Positions 1-12,196 of a stretch of 64,000 nt of DNA are shown here, in pieces (position 1 is the stretch's first letter; the number at the start of each line of letters is the position of its first letter). The position numbers and the translations under genes are program-made. Source of the DNA: Urophycis tenuis (Eukaryota > Chordata > Actinopteri > Gadiformes > Phycidae); NCBI GenBank assembly GCA_036785325.1, contig JAXIVH010000031.1:4397871-4461870 (forward strand), in the 5' to 3' direction. Under the pieces are notes generated by a model. That model saw only the letters and a program-made list of their open reading frames with translations. It was not told where the DNA came from and searched no databases.

Positions 1-308
1 AATTAAACAACTCTTCTGACATAATGACAAATGCAGTCATATAATGCATTTAGTCATAAAATAACATTATTTTTATTGTCAAGAAGTATCTCTTAAAAGG
101 TGTATTGTGTAGGATTTAGTAGCATTTCAAGCATTCTGTCTTTATGTTTAGTATTTTGTAATATTCATATTATAGGAGCATAGGAGCATAGCTCTTCATG
201 ACTGCCGTGAAATGATGGCATTTTAAATTGATATTGATAAATTGATATTGGCAACTGCAGGATTAGAACCTGCCAAAAAATATATAAATGAAATATAAAC
301 ATACTTTT

Positions 309-351
309 CGTTGTCGGCAGGATTCGACCTGCGTGGGGATACCCCAATGGA
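309..351 (-). pseudogene. 3' half of a tRNA-Ser-like gene
   Basis: Read on the minus strand, this holds the end of the anticodon stem, a variable arm, a T arm with a B-box-like GGTCGAATCC, and an acceptor strand CGACAAC. The 5' half is missing, so it cannot be a working tRNA gene. The matching 5' half lies about 100 bp away on the opposite strand (446-505). It resembles vertebrate tRNA-Ser (anticodon AGA). It could equally be a tRNA-derived SINE fragment. Confidence 0.6.
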
Positions 352-445
352 TTTTTTTACATGTCTGTAATTTGTTGGATAAGTGCATAAACTGGTGGTA
401 AATTTTCATGAACTGCTGGTGACGTCATAATGGTTCAATCGTCCA

Positions 446-505
446 GTTGTCGTGGCCGAGTGGCTAAGGTGATGGACTAGAAATCCATTGGGATCTCCCA
501 ATGGA
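446..505 (+). pseudogene. 5' half of a tRNA-Ser(AGA)-like gene
   Basis: The acceptor strand GTTGTCG is followed by an A box (TGGCCGAGTGGCTAAGG) and an anticodon stem-loop with ACTAGAAATC, giving anticodon AGA. After the anticodon stem the sequence becomes a fold-back (CCATTGGGA, two bases, TCCCAATGG) and no T arm follows, so the gene is truncated. Its acceptor strand would pair with the 3' half at 309-351, which lies in inverted orientation. Confidence 0.6.
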
Positions 506-1008
506 CGAACAGGACAAATATTGCAAAAACACTAATTTTAATTTGCACCTCAAAACCAATTTTTCTACACACTGCACTTTTAAAGGGATATTTATTTAGT
601 TATTTAGTCTTTGAAACTGTTAGTCAAAGGCCTATTAGTAAGATATCAAATCTGATTATATATTAACATGTTTATACATAAACATGTCATAGCTACAGCT
701 GTCCGTTCTGGGCTGCTGTAGAAACATTGCAGTGCAAGATGGCAGGCTCTGTGGATATAAAGGGTAACTAAGGTAATGAAAACATGATTCAGATTTTCAT
801 GGGATTATACCCAATTAAAATATACTATATAAAATTCCAACCAATTCCATTTCACAAAAAATTGTCATAGTTCACCTTCAAAGCTGACCACATTTTATGA
901 ATGGTGTAAGCACATGGACCGTGTCTATGTACACATTTTGTGATAGTCGTCTTCTAACAGAGGTGAGCAAACTATGTGATAACATAATCATATCTAGCAT
1001 AACTACTC

Positions 1009-1038
1009 CGTTGTCGGCAGGATTCGAACCTGCGCGGT
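1009..1038 (-). pseudogene. tRNA-Ser T-arm fragment
   Basis: On the minus strand this contains the B box GGTTCGAATCC and the 3' acceptor strand of the same tRNA-Ser-like sequence seen at 309-351. It runs directly into the 30-bp minisatellite on its plus-strand right side. It is a fragment, not a functional tRNA. Confidence 0.5.
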
Positions 1039-1041
1039 ATC

Positions 1042-1812
1042 TATCTACAACACCTCAACCACCCGCTCCCAACTATCTAGCTCTACAACACCTCAACACC
1101 CGCTCCCAACTCTACAACACCTCAACCACCCGCTCCCAACTCTACAACACCTCAACCACCCGCTCCCAACTATCTAGCTCTACAACACCTCAACCACCCG
1201 CTCCCAACTCTACAACACCTCAACCACCCGCTCCCAACTCTACAACACCTCAACCACCCGCTCCCAACTATCTAGCTCTACAACACCTCAGCCACCCGCT
1301 CCCAACTCTACAAGACCTCAGCCACCCGCTCCCAACTCTACAACACCTCAACCACCCGCTCCCAACTCTACAACACCTCAACCACCCGCTCCCAACTATC
1401 TTATCTCTACAACACCTCAACCACCCGCTCCCAACTATCTATCTCTACAACACCTCAACCACCCGCTCCCAACTATCTAGCTCTACAACACCTCAACACC
1501 CGCTCCCAACTCTACAACACCTCAACCACCCGCTCCCAACTCTACAACACCTCAACCACCCGCTCCCAACTCTACAACACCTCAACCACCCGCTCCCAAC
1601 TCTACAACACCTCAACCACCCGCTCCCAACTCTACAACACCTCAACCACCCGCTCCCAACTCTACAACACCTCAACCACCCGCTCCCAACTCTACAACAC
1701 CTCAACCACCCGCTCCCAACTCTACAACACCTCAACCACCCGCTCCCAACTCTACAACACTTCAACCACCCGCTCCCAACTCTACAACACTTCAACCACC
1801 CACTCCTAACGT
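1042..1812. repeat. 30-bp minisatellite
   Basis: About 25 copies of a 30-bp unit containing CAACACCTCAACCACCCGCT. Units near the left edge carry an additional CTATCTAGC-type insert, while the right half is nearly homogeneous. Because the unit is a multiple of three and lacks stops in some frames, long open frames run through it on both strands. They are repeat artefacts with no domain similarity. Confidence 0.95.
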
Positions 1813-1839
1813 CTCGAAAGCCCCAACACCTCCTGATAA

Positions 1840-2464
1840 TGGTCTATACACCACACCCCACACCTCTGGACTGTTGCCCAAACTGTTGTTATTTATGCCT
1901 TTGTACATGTTCTTAAATTGTGTGAAATCCTGCACATTTGCACATCTACTTTGCACAATTTATATCTGCACATCTATTTTTATATTTACACCTCAGTCAG
2001 ACTCATCGACGAATTGCACCATTCATCTTCAATAGGATGATTACTATGTATGTATATAGGTTTTAATTTTTTCATTTGATCTGATTCTAAGAGCTCTCAT
2101 ATAATGTCATCTTAATTTGGGTAAATCTATTTATTGTTTATACTCTGGTCCTTTAGTGCACTCCTATATATATGCATCATGCATATAATAACTCATATAC
2201 TGTGATTTAATCGTAATATTACATTTTATTTTGCTGTTTTTTATTTTATTTATTGTCTGAATATGTAACAAAAAATGTTACTTGACTCTGTAACATGTAC
2301 TTAATTATTAGTAGTATGGAAATGCAGTGGAGTTGAAGTAAGCAAAAGTCATGTATAAAAAAAAAAGCGGGTAAAGCAGAGATACTCAGATATAATACTT
2401 CAGTACAGTAAGACAGTGTTTCAAGGACCCCTGTGGATATGGTTTGTGTTCTGGGGGGTTGAGT
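1840..2464. other. AT-rich intergenic DNA, possible LINE 3' region
   Basis: No gene is visible. The wording of the sequence (GTTATTTATGCC, GCACATTTGCACATC, TTGCACAATT) resembles the untranslated 3' part of fish non-LTR retrotransposons, but no reverse-transcriptase frame or clear poly-repeat tail is present. The assignment is weak. Confidence 0.25.
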
Positions 2465-2522
2465 CAGGGCCGGCCCGAGGCATAAGCGAACTAAGCGGCC
2501 GCTTGGGGCCCCCTGGCCATCC

Positions 2523-2564
<42 letters not shown>

Positions 2565-3653
2565 ATTTTTTTTTAAAGTTTTTTTTTTAGTTTTCAGGAA
2601 TAATTGTCATTGTTGAACCCTTGTTGTTATTATTCTTAATTTTTAGCATTCAATTTTGACTGTTTTAAGAAGTAAACCACACTTAAGCGTTTCACTTCAA
2701 ATATGAGAGTTAAAAATGAATGTGTGATTTCAGTAACCTCTAAGGTTAAAAAGACACTAGTTTGGGGCAAATAACTACTATATTAATACAAGGGTGGATT
2801 ACTCTCTTAATGGGGCCCCAGATCAAATATAGAATGTGTTATGCTCCTTATTCATCCAAAATGGGTTATGGGTTGATGTCTGAATGGGGCCCCTCAGGTT
2901 AATATCCCAGGATATGTGATGTGATATATCTGAAAGCCCTCTAAATCATGAAATTCTGCTTATGACACAATGTCTGTGTCAAACCCTGAATGTGTAATCA
3001 ATTATGGACTTAACTTTGAATCCAAAATATAGGCCAGGCCTTTAAAGTAGGCTTATGGTTTGGGGGCAGCTAAACGCAGTGCTGTATCTGTTCGCCTGTG
3101 CAGGCCCTGCAAGTCAGGTTATAGGCTGAATGAATGAATCTGAACAAATTAAGGTATTGCCTATCTCAGGGGCGGAGCGGGGGGGTGGCTTTCAGGGCTG
3201 AAGCCCCGAATCTCACTTCAAAAGCCCCGGATCTTTTTAAAGCTTTTGAAGTTATGACAACCGAATAGTTATTGTTTCTTTCCATTAAATAGTATTGTCT
3301 TGAGCAGGCCCTGCAACTGAAAATATAGGCTATGAATTAGAAGGGATTTAGGATTTGCCAGTGTCCAGCAGGTCACCCTAAAAGGGACTAGAATGCAGGA
3401 AATCGCATCTTAGAAATTAAAATATTTCTGGGGGAGAACCCCCAGACCCCTCTCTGGGCTAAGCCCCGGATGTACACACAGTCTGGCTCCACCCCTGGCC
3501 CATCTCCAGCTGGCCATCCCTAAAATGAACCAGAATACAGGAAATCACATCTACTAAATTCACATTCTGGTGACTCCACAGTGGTGGGAGGGGGCCCCAA
3601 AAGGTTTGAATCAAATTCTGTTTAGGGCCCCCAAAAGGCTAGGGCCGGCCCTG
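2465..3653. mobile_element. Non-autonomous hAT-type DNA transposon
   Basis: The element is 1,189 bp long. Its terminal inverted repeats begin CAGGGCCGGCCC at the left and end GGGCCGGCCCTG at the right. It is flanked by a perfect 8-bp target-site duplication GGTTGAGT (2457-2464 and 3654-3661), the length typical of hAT elements. No transposase reading frame is present. It includes a long homopolymer block (C then A then T, about 2527-2588) and a second element nested at 3167-3497. Confidence 0.85.
3167..3497. mobile_element. Nested short hAT-like MITE
   Basis: A 331-bp element with inverted ends CAGGGGCGGAGC and (reading rightwards) GGCTCCACCCCTG. It is flanked by an 8-bp duplication with one mismatch (GCCTATCT at 3159-3166, GCCCATCT at 3498-3505). 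It has no coding potential and lies inside the larger hAT-type element, so it inserted later. Confidence 0.75.
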
Positions 3654-3880
3654 GGTTGAGTCACTCCTGCCCACCATCAAGTGTAAATACGGCCATGATT
3701 ACAAGTTTAGTCATTAGCTGATGCGTTGCCTTATCATTCTCTGTACTTATCATATTACATTATCATTATCATTTGCTCATGTACTGGAAATATTTTCTAA
3801 TAAAAAATAACTGTAACCCTTCCCCACTCATTAGAAACATTACTGTTATGCTTACTCCAATCTGACATCAACATCTATCT

Positions 3881-3882
<2 letters not shown>

Positions 3883-3971
<89 letters not shown>
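3883..3971. repeat. (AT)n microsatellite
   Basis: An uninterrupted AT dinucleotide run of about 90 bp, roughly 250 bp upstream of the gm2a start codon. Confidence 0.95.
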
Positions 3972-3974
<3 letters not shown>

Positions 3975-4224
3975 AAACGGCAGAAAACGGCAGAAACCTA
4001 AAAAGCTGGATGAGAATAATAAATGATTCATGTTCGTAGCCATCGGCAGCGCCTTCGATTAAACGAATGTCCTCGGGGCGGCGCTGTGTCGCGGCTGCGG
4101 GGCTGGAGTTGGAGCTGAAGGTGGAGCGTCACTGTAAACACGGAACTGGTGTCGCTGCCGCGGGCCAATGTGCAGTGTTTCAATTTTCCAGTGTTCCAGC
4201 TAAACCGAGATCAGCGGAGCAATA

Positions 4225-4949
4225 ATGAAGCTCTGTGCACTTCTCTTGGTCATGGCATGCCTTGCGCCTCTAACGCAGGTGCATTGTAAATCCTACTCCA
4301 AAGCCAAGCGCTTGACTAAGGTGAAGGTAAGGAAGGAACCGATTCACGTAGTAACATTTGTGGTACATTGTGTACACATGCGGCTCATGTGTGACAATTG
4401 TTGACCTGTCTGTTTTGCGCAGTTGGTTGGCTTTGACTGGAAGAACTGCGGACAACCGGACGCCCCGGCGGTGATGAAGACGCTGGACTTGTCCCCAGAC
4501 CCTATCGCCATCCCGGGGGACCTGACTGCCAGCGCTTCGGGCTCCACCTCTGTAGAGCTGGCCTCGCCGCTGTCCGTGAGTACACCTTTCCGCCGAAGGA
4601 GATCATGTAATTAATGGCAGTTATTGTTATGCAATATGAATGAAAGTATGAATGAGTGAAAGTAGTGCAGAACTCCTCAAGAGTACTAAACAAAACGTAG
4701 TTGGTTGTGTTCTGTGAAGTTGTTGTGATTTCTTTTTTTATATAGCCGCTTGTGTCATTTGTGTTGTAACTCATTGTATATGAGGTATATGCTTGATTAT
4801 GCAGAACAGAGACACGTTTCTCTTCTGTCGCCCTATTCGGAGCAGTGAGACAGTCTCTCACAGTTAAAAAAGCAACAAACGGCTCCGTCACTACTGTGAG
4901 CCTCATGTGAAACTCAGCGTGGCTTAGGCCTTATTGTCTGTCTGTCTAG

Positions 4950-5005
<56 letters not shown>

Positions 5006-5242
5006 TCGGTATTCTAGCGTCCACTCAGGCTCTATTTGAATCAAACTGAACTTGTGACAGGAGCGTCATGTTGTTAGTATTGGTTCCTCATGCTGTGTGG
5101 AGTACATGGACTATTTTGGTTGTCTTTTTTTTAGAAAGGCTCCATAGGATCCAGCAGGATTTGAACCACTTTGTGGTAATACAATCTGTCGATAATGATG
5201 CAGGCTTAGGGTCATACATGTATCCTTTTTCATATATATATA

Positions 5243-5283
<41 letters not shown>

Positions 5284-8200
5284 AACACACACACACACCA
5301 ACCTCATCATTAACCAACCACAACCTGGAATCTCCTTGGAGATGGCAACAACAACAAGCCGCATTCCAGGGCTCGTCGTCCACCTCTGCCCAGCTGGACG
5401 GCCTCACGGTGAGGATTTAGCATCACTGGGGCGAACAGAGCCACAACCTCCTTTGTCTGACCGGGACATGGCTGATCGGCATGCTCGAGGCTGTGTTGAC
5501 GGGGTTGATGTTTAAGTCAGCCATATTGTGTCTGAGGTTACCATAGAGACCGATCTCGATCAGAAGCCACGTTGTGAGCAAACCCTCCGCGATGCACTGA
5601 ACAAACACACTGCTGTGCGTCACTCTGGGCTTGTGACAGTCAGCACGGCCGAGTCGACTACAAAATAGCTGCTCATAACCAACGGAGAGTGCCGAACGAG
5701 GCAACAGGACGCCACGGGGGAAGCAGCCTAACTTCAGACAGGCGACACGAGATGCATCTGGCAAGACATGAGGACTACAGCAGACTACAAGGGGAGGCCC
5801 CACAACCGGGCCCCGCGGCGAGAGTCGACGTGTCTCTGCCTGACGAACTAAACAACTTCTATGTTGGCCTTGAGGCTGGCGGCGCTGCAGCGGGTCCACA
5901 GCGTGAGTCTCAGGTCCACAGCGTGAGTCTCATGTCCACAGCCTGAGTCTCAGGTCCACAGCCTGAGTCACAGGTCCACAGCCTGAGTCTCAGGTCCACA
6001 GCCTGAGTCTCAGGTCCACAGCCTGAGTCTCAGGTCCACAGCCTGAGTCTCAGGTCCACAGCCTGAGTCTCACGTCCACAGCGTGAGTCACAGGCCCACA
6101 GCCCGAGTCTCACATGATCGAAGAGGTCTCAGGGTTCGCAACGTGAGCTGGAGGAATGCTGCAGAACCGGGCGGAGGAAAATCCCAAGCCAAAACCACCT
6201 CCTCCTGCACGCGGGGTCCCTGTGGAGAGGGGGAGCAGCTCTAAGTACCTCCGTGTCCCACTTCACACTCTCGCTCAAGACGCTCAAGACTGCGACCGTT
6301 CATCACGGGGATGCAGGGTCATTTTGACCTCGGTCGCATTGGTACCAGTAAAAAAACAAAGAGCAGTTTGGAGAGAACTATTAGCACTGCGCTGTGGAAA
6401 GGTCAAATCCTGTCTGCAGATCCTTTTCAGGTCTTGTTCTTGTCTGACATGATGGGGTGGAAGTGAAGGTTCTGAGCAGTACTGGATATTGTAGAGCGAC
6501 TGTACGCAGCGCTGAAGTGAGTGCACTCATCGCAAACAACACCCTCCTAAGTTCTAGTAAAGACGCTAAAAGGTAAAATGGTGATATGTACACTGCATAA
6601 TTGCAGTGAGATTGCACCACCGCAGTAGTGCTGTTCAAGATAAGAGAGGAAACACATGCACTGCTCTGGGTCACCGCACAAGGTGGAGAATATTTACTTG
6701 TTAGCAGCCTCTCACTTTTAGGTAATGATGGGATAGGGAACTAGATGTCACGGCACTGGCGGTAAAATAGACAAAGCCAAAGCCACCAATTTATTTCAAT
6801 TTATCTTTTCAAATGAATGGACACAAATGGACACTTTGTACTACAACAAAGTGGAGAAACATGTGGTGCCACCGAATTCATGAGGGTTACACCAAATGAA
6901 AAGGTAGTACAAAATATTAGTTCAAGTTCAAGCAAAATGAACAAAATTAACAAATCTTGAGCCCTGTGGCAGAGGACCTGAAATGTACATTTACATTACA
7001 TTTAGGGCATTTAGCAGACACTTTTATCCAAAGCGACTTCCAAAAAGTGCATTTGTCAGAAGAAGGTGAAACACTTTTTGAATTGCTATTAATACAGTAA
7101 GCAATCAATCACCAGAACAAGTTTCAAGCATTCCAATTGCTAGGTTAACCATTGCTAGTGTACGACATCTTTTGCTAAGTGCCAAGTTACAAAGAGCAAT
7201 ATAAGATACATACAACATACATGAGGGTAGGTTTGAAATGGACTGTAAAAAGGCACCTTGATTAGGCCATAATAAGGCCAAATAAGGGCCGGTAGGTAGG
7301 TCTATATTTTATTTTTCAAAATTCAAAGTAAGAAAAAAGTAAGATTTTGGTCATAATGATTACATCGGTATGAGTTTAAACAAATGTGCATATTGCGACG
7401 TCACTGACTGGGTCTCCAACCCATAAAAGTTGAGTGGTCTCCTTGACATCAGTCAACACGGTCACTGTAAGACTCGAGGGGAGAAGGGATGGGCAAAGAT
7501 CTGGGCCCAGGTCTTCCAGAACTTCGTGCCACGTTATAGTGGTGTCAAGATATTTCAATGCATTTTATAAATGTATTGCTCCGGTGCCTGAACCCGTATA
7601 ACTTTGAACGGTGACCGCGACCATTTTCTTTACTGCAGCCGCAGCCTTCATAACAGACAAGCGCCAACCATTGATGAAATGAAGTGAACGTGTCGTACAG
7701 TTTATAGTGTGACATGCCGAAACCATACGGAAACCAACGGTGTCAACATAATCATAGATGACGCCACAGGTTTTTATGTAAAAGAAAGAACGTAGCCTAC
7801 ATGTGTATGTAGGCAATTTATATTCACAACACTTACTAAAATATAATTAATAGGGTTTTATTGAATTTGCATTAGTTGTTTGAAGAGTTAAAAAAAAAAA
7901 AACAGTCGGTCTTAACGCAAGTTTACAACCGGCAAGTCGGTCGGACTAAAAGGGGAAAAAAATAAAATATTTGGGTCGGTCGGGTTACGGTGAACCGAAA
8001 TATTTCTAAGGGTGGCCACACGTCCGACGTCTGGGCAGTTTCAGGGAGCCCTCTGGATGCCCCCGGGGCTTTCCTACCGCTGCACCGTAGCCTCCTGAAT
8101 GGCAGCATCACCGCCTGGTACAGGAGCAGCCCCCAGAAGGAGCCCAGGGCCCTGCAGAGGGCGTTCTGGTCAGCCGATGCGACCACAAGGGCCAAAGCCC

Positions 8201-8701
8201 CACTTCTGCAGGACATTCACCCTCGGATGTGCAGGACCACGGAGAGCCACCGAGGACTCCGGCCTCCCAGACCACGGGCTCTTCCCCCGGCTGAGGCCTG
8301 GGGGAACAGACACCGTATTGGGAAAGCAAATAGAGGCGCAGGCACTCGTATATGATTGAATGCATTTCTATTGTAATTTTATGACTACATACTAGACCAT
8401 TGTAGTGTTTGCTTTTTGCTTTATCGGACCATAAAACGGACTTACTCCAGCTGTTACCCTGTTTCCGCTTTGTGGTTATACATTGTACATTGTATTGTAC
8501 CACAAAGTTGCATTTCTCTTATTTGCATAGGTGTTAAAGTTACCATGCACAGCACTCACTGCCTCCTTCCTCACCCGTCTCATAACTCAAATTTCATATG
8601 TAAAAACATTGGGGTGAACCCCTGCTTTGAATACACCTGAGCTGTGTGACCAGGAGAGCAGGTTTGAGCTCCTGGCGCTCTTTCTCTCTCTCTCTCTCTT
8701 T

Positions 8702-8732
<31 letters not shown>

Positions 8733-10095
8733 GTCTCTGTCTCTGTCTCGTGTTCTGCTGGTGGAAACATTGAGCTGTCTTACCTCTCCTCTCGTCTGAT
8801 CATTTTCTTAGTCTCTCTTTGTGTGTTCCTTTCCTCTCCTCTCCTCCTCCCTTGTCACTTTACTCCATCTGCTCCCCTCAATTACCCCCCCCCTCTCCAC
8901 ACACACACACACCTTGTTTACCATCTCGCTCTCCCTCCCTCTTCCCTCTCCCTTCTCTGTTCCTCCTTATGCTTCCTCCTCCTCCTCCTTCTCCTGCAGG
9001 TGAACCTGACCCTGGAGAGGGAAGTGGCAGGATTCTGGGTGAAGATCCCGTGTTTGGACGAGTTGGGCAGCTGCCACTACCCAGACGCCTGCTCCGTCCT
9101 GGACCAGCTCATCCCCCCGGGCCAGGACTGTCCCGAGCCGCTGCACACCTACGGCCTGCCCTGCCACTGCCCCTTCAAGGCTGTGAGTCCTCCTCGATGG
9201 CTCACACCCATCACACAAACCAACACATTACGGTTCAGTTGTGGTTTTTCGTAACTTCCACAATTCTGTAACTTCTGAAGTAAGCAGTATGAGAGAGGAA
9301 GTATCGGGGTATTGTTGTGGACACGGTAGGGTCAAACCTTCCTGGTGTAGTACTGTGATCCTGACTTGTCGTTAACCAGTAGTCATCGGCTGTTGGGAAA
9401 GCTGTTTGTTTGTGTATTTGTTTGCATGCTTCGTATTGTTGATGTATATCGTGAATTTCGGCATGCGCCTTTTCAGCCCACAAGTTAATTTGGTAATCAC
9501 GGCAGATTATCAGGTTGTGAAGTTTGAAAGTAAATCTCTTGGTATCAACCATTGAATGTAACGAACCAGAGTTTGAGCTCAGCTTCTCCGTGAGGCGGTC
9601 TCCATGGCGACACGGTGGAGGCCTCCGGGTGGAAACAATTGTTGGAACTGAAACACGGTGTCTCGTGTCTGGTGTTGTAGTCGTCACATGATTTAGAGAA
9701 ACCACGTAGCGAGAGACGTTGGAGATTGTAAATCATGCATGCAGTCAAAATTAGCTACAGTAGTAGCTACTAAAAAAAATGCTCTGCATGACCAAGTTAA
9801 TAAAAATGTAAGCGACACAGAGGCAAATACATTTCAGAGCGGAAATAAATAAGGGACGGGAATCCCAGACCTGTTTTAAAGACATCTGCACTGACTCCAT
9901 TCAGCCGTTAATACTTCATCTGACTCCCCCCCGTCTCAGGGCACCTACTCTCTCCCCGAGTCTGAGTTCTTCCTGCCCAACACGGACCTCCCCTACTGGC
10001 TGACCAACGGCAACTACCGGGCCCAGGGCGTCCTGGGGTCCCAGGACAAGGAGCTGGGCTGCCTGAAGGTGACGCTGTCGCTCCACTCGGGTTAG
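4225..10095 (+). CDS. gm2a: GM2 ganglioside activator (four exons)
   Basis: Lysosomal lipid-transfer protein that lifts GM2 ganglioside out of membranes and presents it to beta-hexosaminidase A. Coding exons are 4225-4326, 4423-4575, 9000-9182 and 9940-10095 (stop TAG), all joined at phase 0 with GT-AG introns, giving 197 residues, close to the 193 of human GM2A. The first 21 residues form a signal peptide. Eight cysteines (43, 103, 110, 116, 129, 140, 142, 187) fit the four disulfides of the ML-domain fold. Diagnostic blocks include VAGFWVKIPC, PCPEP-like CPEPLHTYGLPCHCPF, and TYSLPESEF followed by GNYR. A sequon NLT lies at residue 87. The start is the only ATG giving a signal peptide. Intron 2 is 4.4 kb and holds repeats and a LINE remnant. 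The 3' UTR probably runs to about 11660 and begins with a minisatellite. Confidence 0.96.
4953..5003. repeat. (GT)n microsatellite
   Basis: A GT dinucleotide tract in gm2a intron 2. Confidence 0.9.
5234..5281. repeat. (AT)n microsatellite
   Basis: An AT tract running into a short CA tract, in gm2a intron 2. Confidence 0.9.
5900..6115. repeat. 20-bp minisatellite
   Basis: About ten copies of a unit containing CTCAGGTCCACAGCCTGAGT, inside gm2a intron 2. The first and last copies are more diverged than the central ones. Confidence 0.9.
6987..7042 (-). repeat. Teleost SINE 3' core fragment
   Basis: Contains CATTTAGCAGACACTTTTAT followed by CCAAAGCGACTT, a short conserved block dispersed through fish genomes. 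The same block recurs at 33481-33534, 37497-37560 and, with a full tRNA-like head, at 51339-51487. Only the 3' part is present here. Confidence 0.7.
8085..8355 (+). pseudogene. LINE reverse-transcriptase C-terminal remnant
   Basis: Translation gives a decayed stretch LLNGSITAWYRSS followed by RALQRAFWSA and then LLQDIHPRMC. This matches the pattern seen just after the reverse transcriptase domain in fish L2/Rex1-like non-LTR retrotransposons (S-I-T-x-W-Y, R-x-A-L-Q-R, LPSLxDIY-like). The reading frame shifts between parts and there is no catalytic domain, so it is a dead fragment in gm2a intron 2. Confidence 0.55.
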
Positions 10096-10112
10096 ACCAT
10101 CCAACCCAGGGA

Positions 10113-10447
10113 GGTCAGTCCTCCTCCGGGGTCAGTCCTCCTCCTGGGTCGGTCCTCCTCCTGGTTGGTCCTCCTCCTGAGTTGGTCCTCCTCCTGAGTT
10201 GGTCCTCCTCCTGAGTTGGTCCTCCTCCTGGTTGGTCCTCCTCCTGAGTTGGTTCTCCTCCTGAGTTGGTTCTCCTCCTGAGTTGGTTCTCCTCCTGAGT
10301 TGGACCTCCTCCTGAGTTGGTCCTCCTCCTGGTTGGTCCTCCTCCTGAGTTGGTCCTCCTCCTGAGTTGGTTCTCCTGAGTTGGTCCTCCTCCTGGTCGG
10401 TCCTCCTCCTGGTCGGTCCTCCTCCTGGTCGGTCCTCCTCCTGAGTT
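10113..10447. repeat. Pyrimidine-rich minisatellite in the gm2a 3' UTR
   Basis: About 19 units of 15-18 bp built on GGTCCTCCTCCTGAGTT, beginning only about 18 nt after the gm2a stop codon. On the minus strand all three frames stay open through the array and encode repetitive Arg/Thr/Glu-rich peptides, which are artefacts. In the gm2a transcript it would be a long UCCUCCUCCUG-repeat tract. Confidence 0.9.
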
Positions 10448-11638
10448 TGGTTTTCTGCACATTTCAATAATTCCAACAATGGAACAAATTTCTGATGATT
10501 TTATTTGTATTGTTCTGTTTAAAAAAATATGTGTTTTTACTGATTCTTTTCTTCTATTGGTCAAATGGTTCAAAGGGAGATGCAGGGGGGGAAATGGGGG
10601 CCAGTTGACACATTAATCAGTGTAAAATGGCTCATCCTGACACAAAGGAATGAGTTGATTTGTAGAAGTGGTTAATGCGTGGTATCTTTTCTGTACCTCG
10701 TACAGAGAACATCTCTTTTGATGCATGCTTGCACACAATTTTGTCGACTTTGGTTCGACGACGTGCTGATTTTAGCTACATTTGATGCTTAAGCCAAATC
10801 AGACTTGAATGGGTCTTTAAATCAACTTGTTTAGCAGTAGCGTAAGCTGCTTACCTCAGGCAGAGGGAGAAAAACTGAAGCTGCTTTGGCAGATTTAAAA
10901 GTAATATACATATGTTCAATTAACCATATTAACAGTAAAGGCTAAGACTGTCTGAGCTTGTAGATTGACTCTTGTTTTAAAGTTGATCCATAGCCTACTA
11001 TACTTTTTTTCAAGGGCTAAGCTGTGTTTAGCCCTTGCTACCCAGACACAGTGATACTCACCTCCACCCACATCCGTAGTGCCTTGCTGAAGAGCACCTT
11101 CGTAGTGGTAATAGTGATGGTGGGATGGTGGCAAGGGCTGTTTGCAGTCTCCTTTTCCTTTTCCTAATTGTGAGCACTACCTCCACCTGGTGGGCAGTGA
11201 GGGAACTGCTCTTAGATTCCGTTTGTAACTGTCCCGCTTAAAAAAGGGACACTTGTATTAAAATATATTTACCATTGTATGAGATAACCTCTTTATTAAC
11301 TAAAATGTACGAGTAGCGGTGGATAAAGTGCAAGTCAAGCCCAACATTCTAGTTGGTTCTTAGTATCAAAATGGAAGCGAGGTCTTGTTGGTGGAAAGGT
11401 GTTTCTACACGGCCAAAAACATAAGCAGGAAGTATTATATTAAGCCTGTTGACAAACGTTTAAAATATGTAGTTGAATTATGTCAGCCAACACTGTGAAG
11501 AGGACACAGCCCTGAAGAGATGTGTTTTTTTAACCTGTAAGATGCCTTGTTTGTATCTTTGGAACACCTGCTCTGTGCCAGCATAGATGATGCTATGACG
11601 TGCTATCAAAATGATCTCTGTTCTTCCATTGTTCATTA

Positions 11639-11644
11639 AATAAA
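11639..11644 (+). promoter_or_regulatory. Candidate gm2a poly(A) signal
   Basis: AATAAA, about 1.5 kb after the gm2a stop codon. It is the clearest hexamer on this strand in the region. Transcript data would be needed to confirm use. Confidence 0.45.
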
Positions 11645-12008
11645 ATCACCTGGAATCAATATTTTTTATGTAATGTTTTTTTTAATGAAAAAAAGTTTTG
11701 AATAAGGCCATGTGCTTACACTTGATAATGATGATGATGATGTGAGTGATTTAGAGCTGATCAAATCAAATTAACTTGCCATGACTTGTTTCACAGAAAT
11801 AGTTAACTAACCATGCACATTTAGTCTTATCGGTTGCTGCTATTAGTATTTTAAGTTTGCCGATAAAAAAAAGTGTTGACTATGAAAGAGATGACCTTCA
11901 TCTTGGTGCTTTTACACATGGACACCAGGAGCAGTCGTCCTCCAGCAACAGTTCAATGATAGTGTGCACCATATTAAGTTTGTCTGTGCAGTACCACCCA
12001 ACTCAAGC

Positions 12009-12196
<188 letters not shown>

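Noticed and set aside
897..1916. Open frame of 339 codons
   Set aside because: It runs through a 30-bp minisatellite; the peptide is a pure repeat artefact, with no domain and no splice context.
8646..9254. 202-codon open frame with Ser/Leu-rich start
   Set aside because: The first part is a CT-rich intron end; only 9000-9182 is real coding sequence (gm2a exon 3).
10092..10573. Three overlapping minus-strand open frames rich in Arg, Thr and Glu
   Set aside because: All three frames are open because the 15-18 bp repeat unit lacks stops. The real gene here is gm2a on the other strand.
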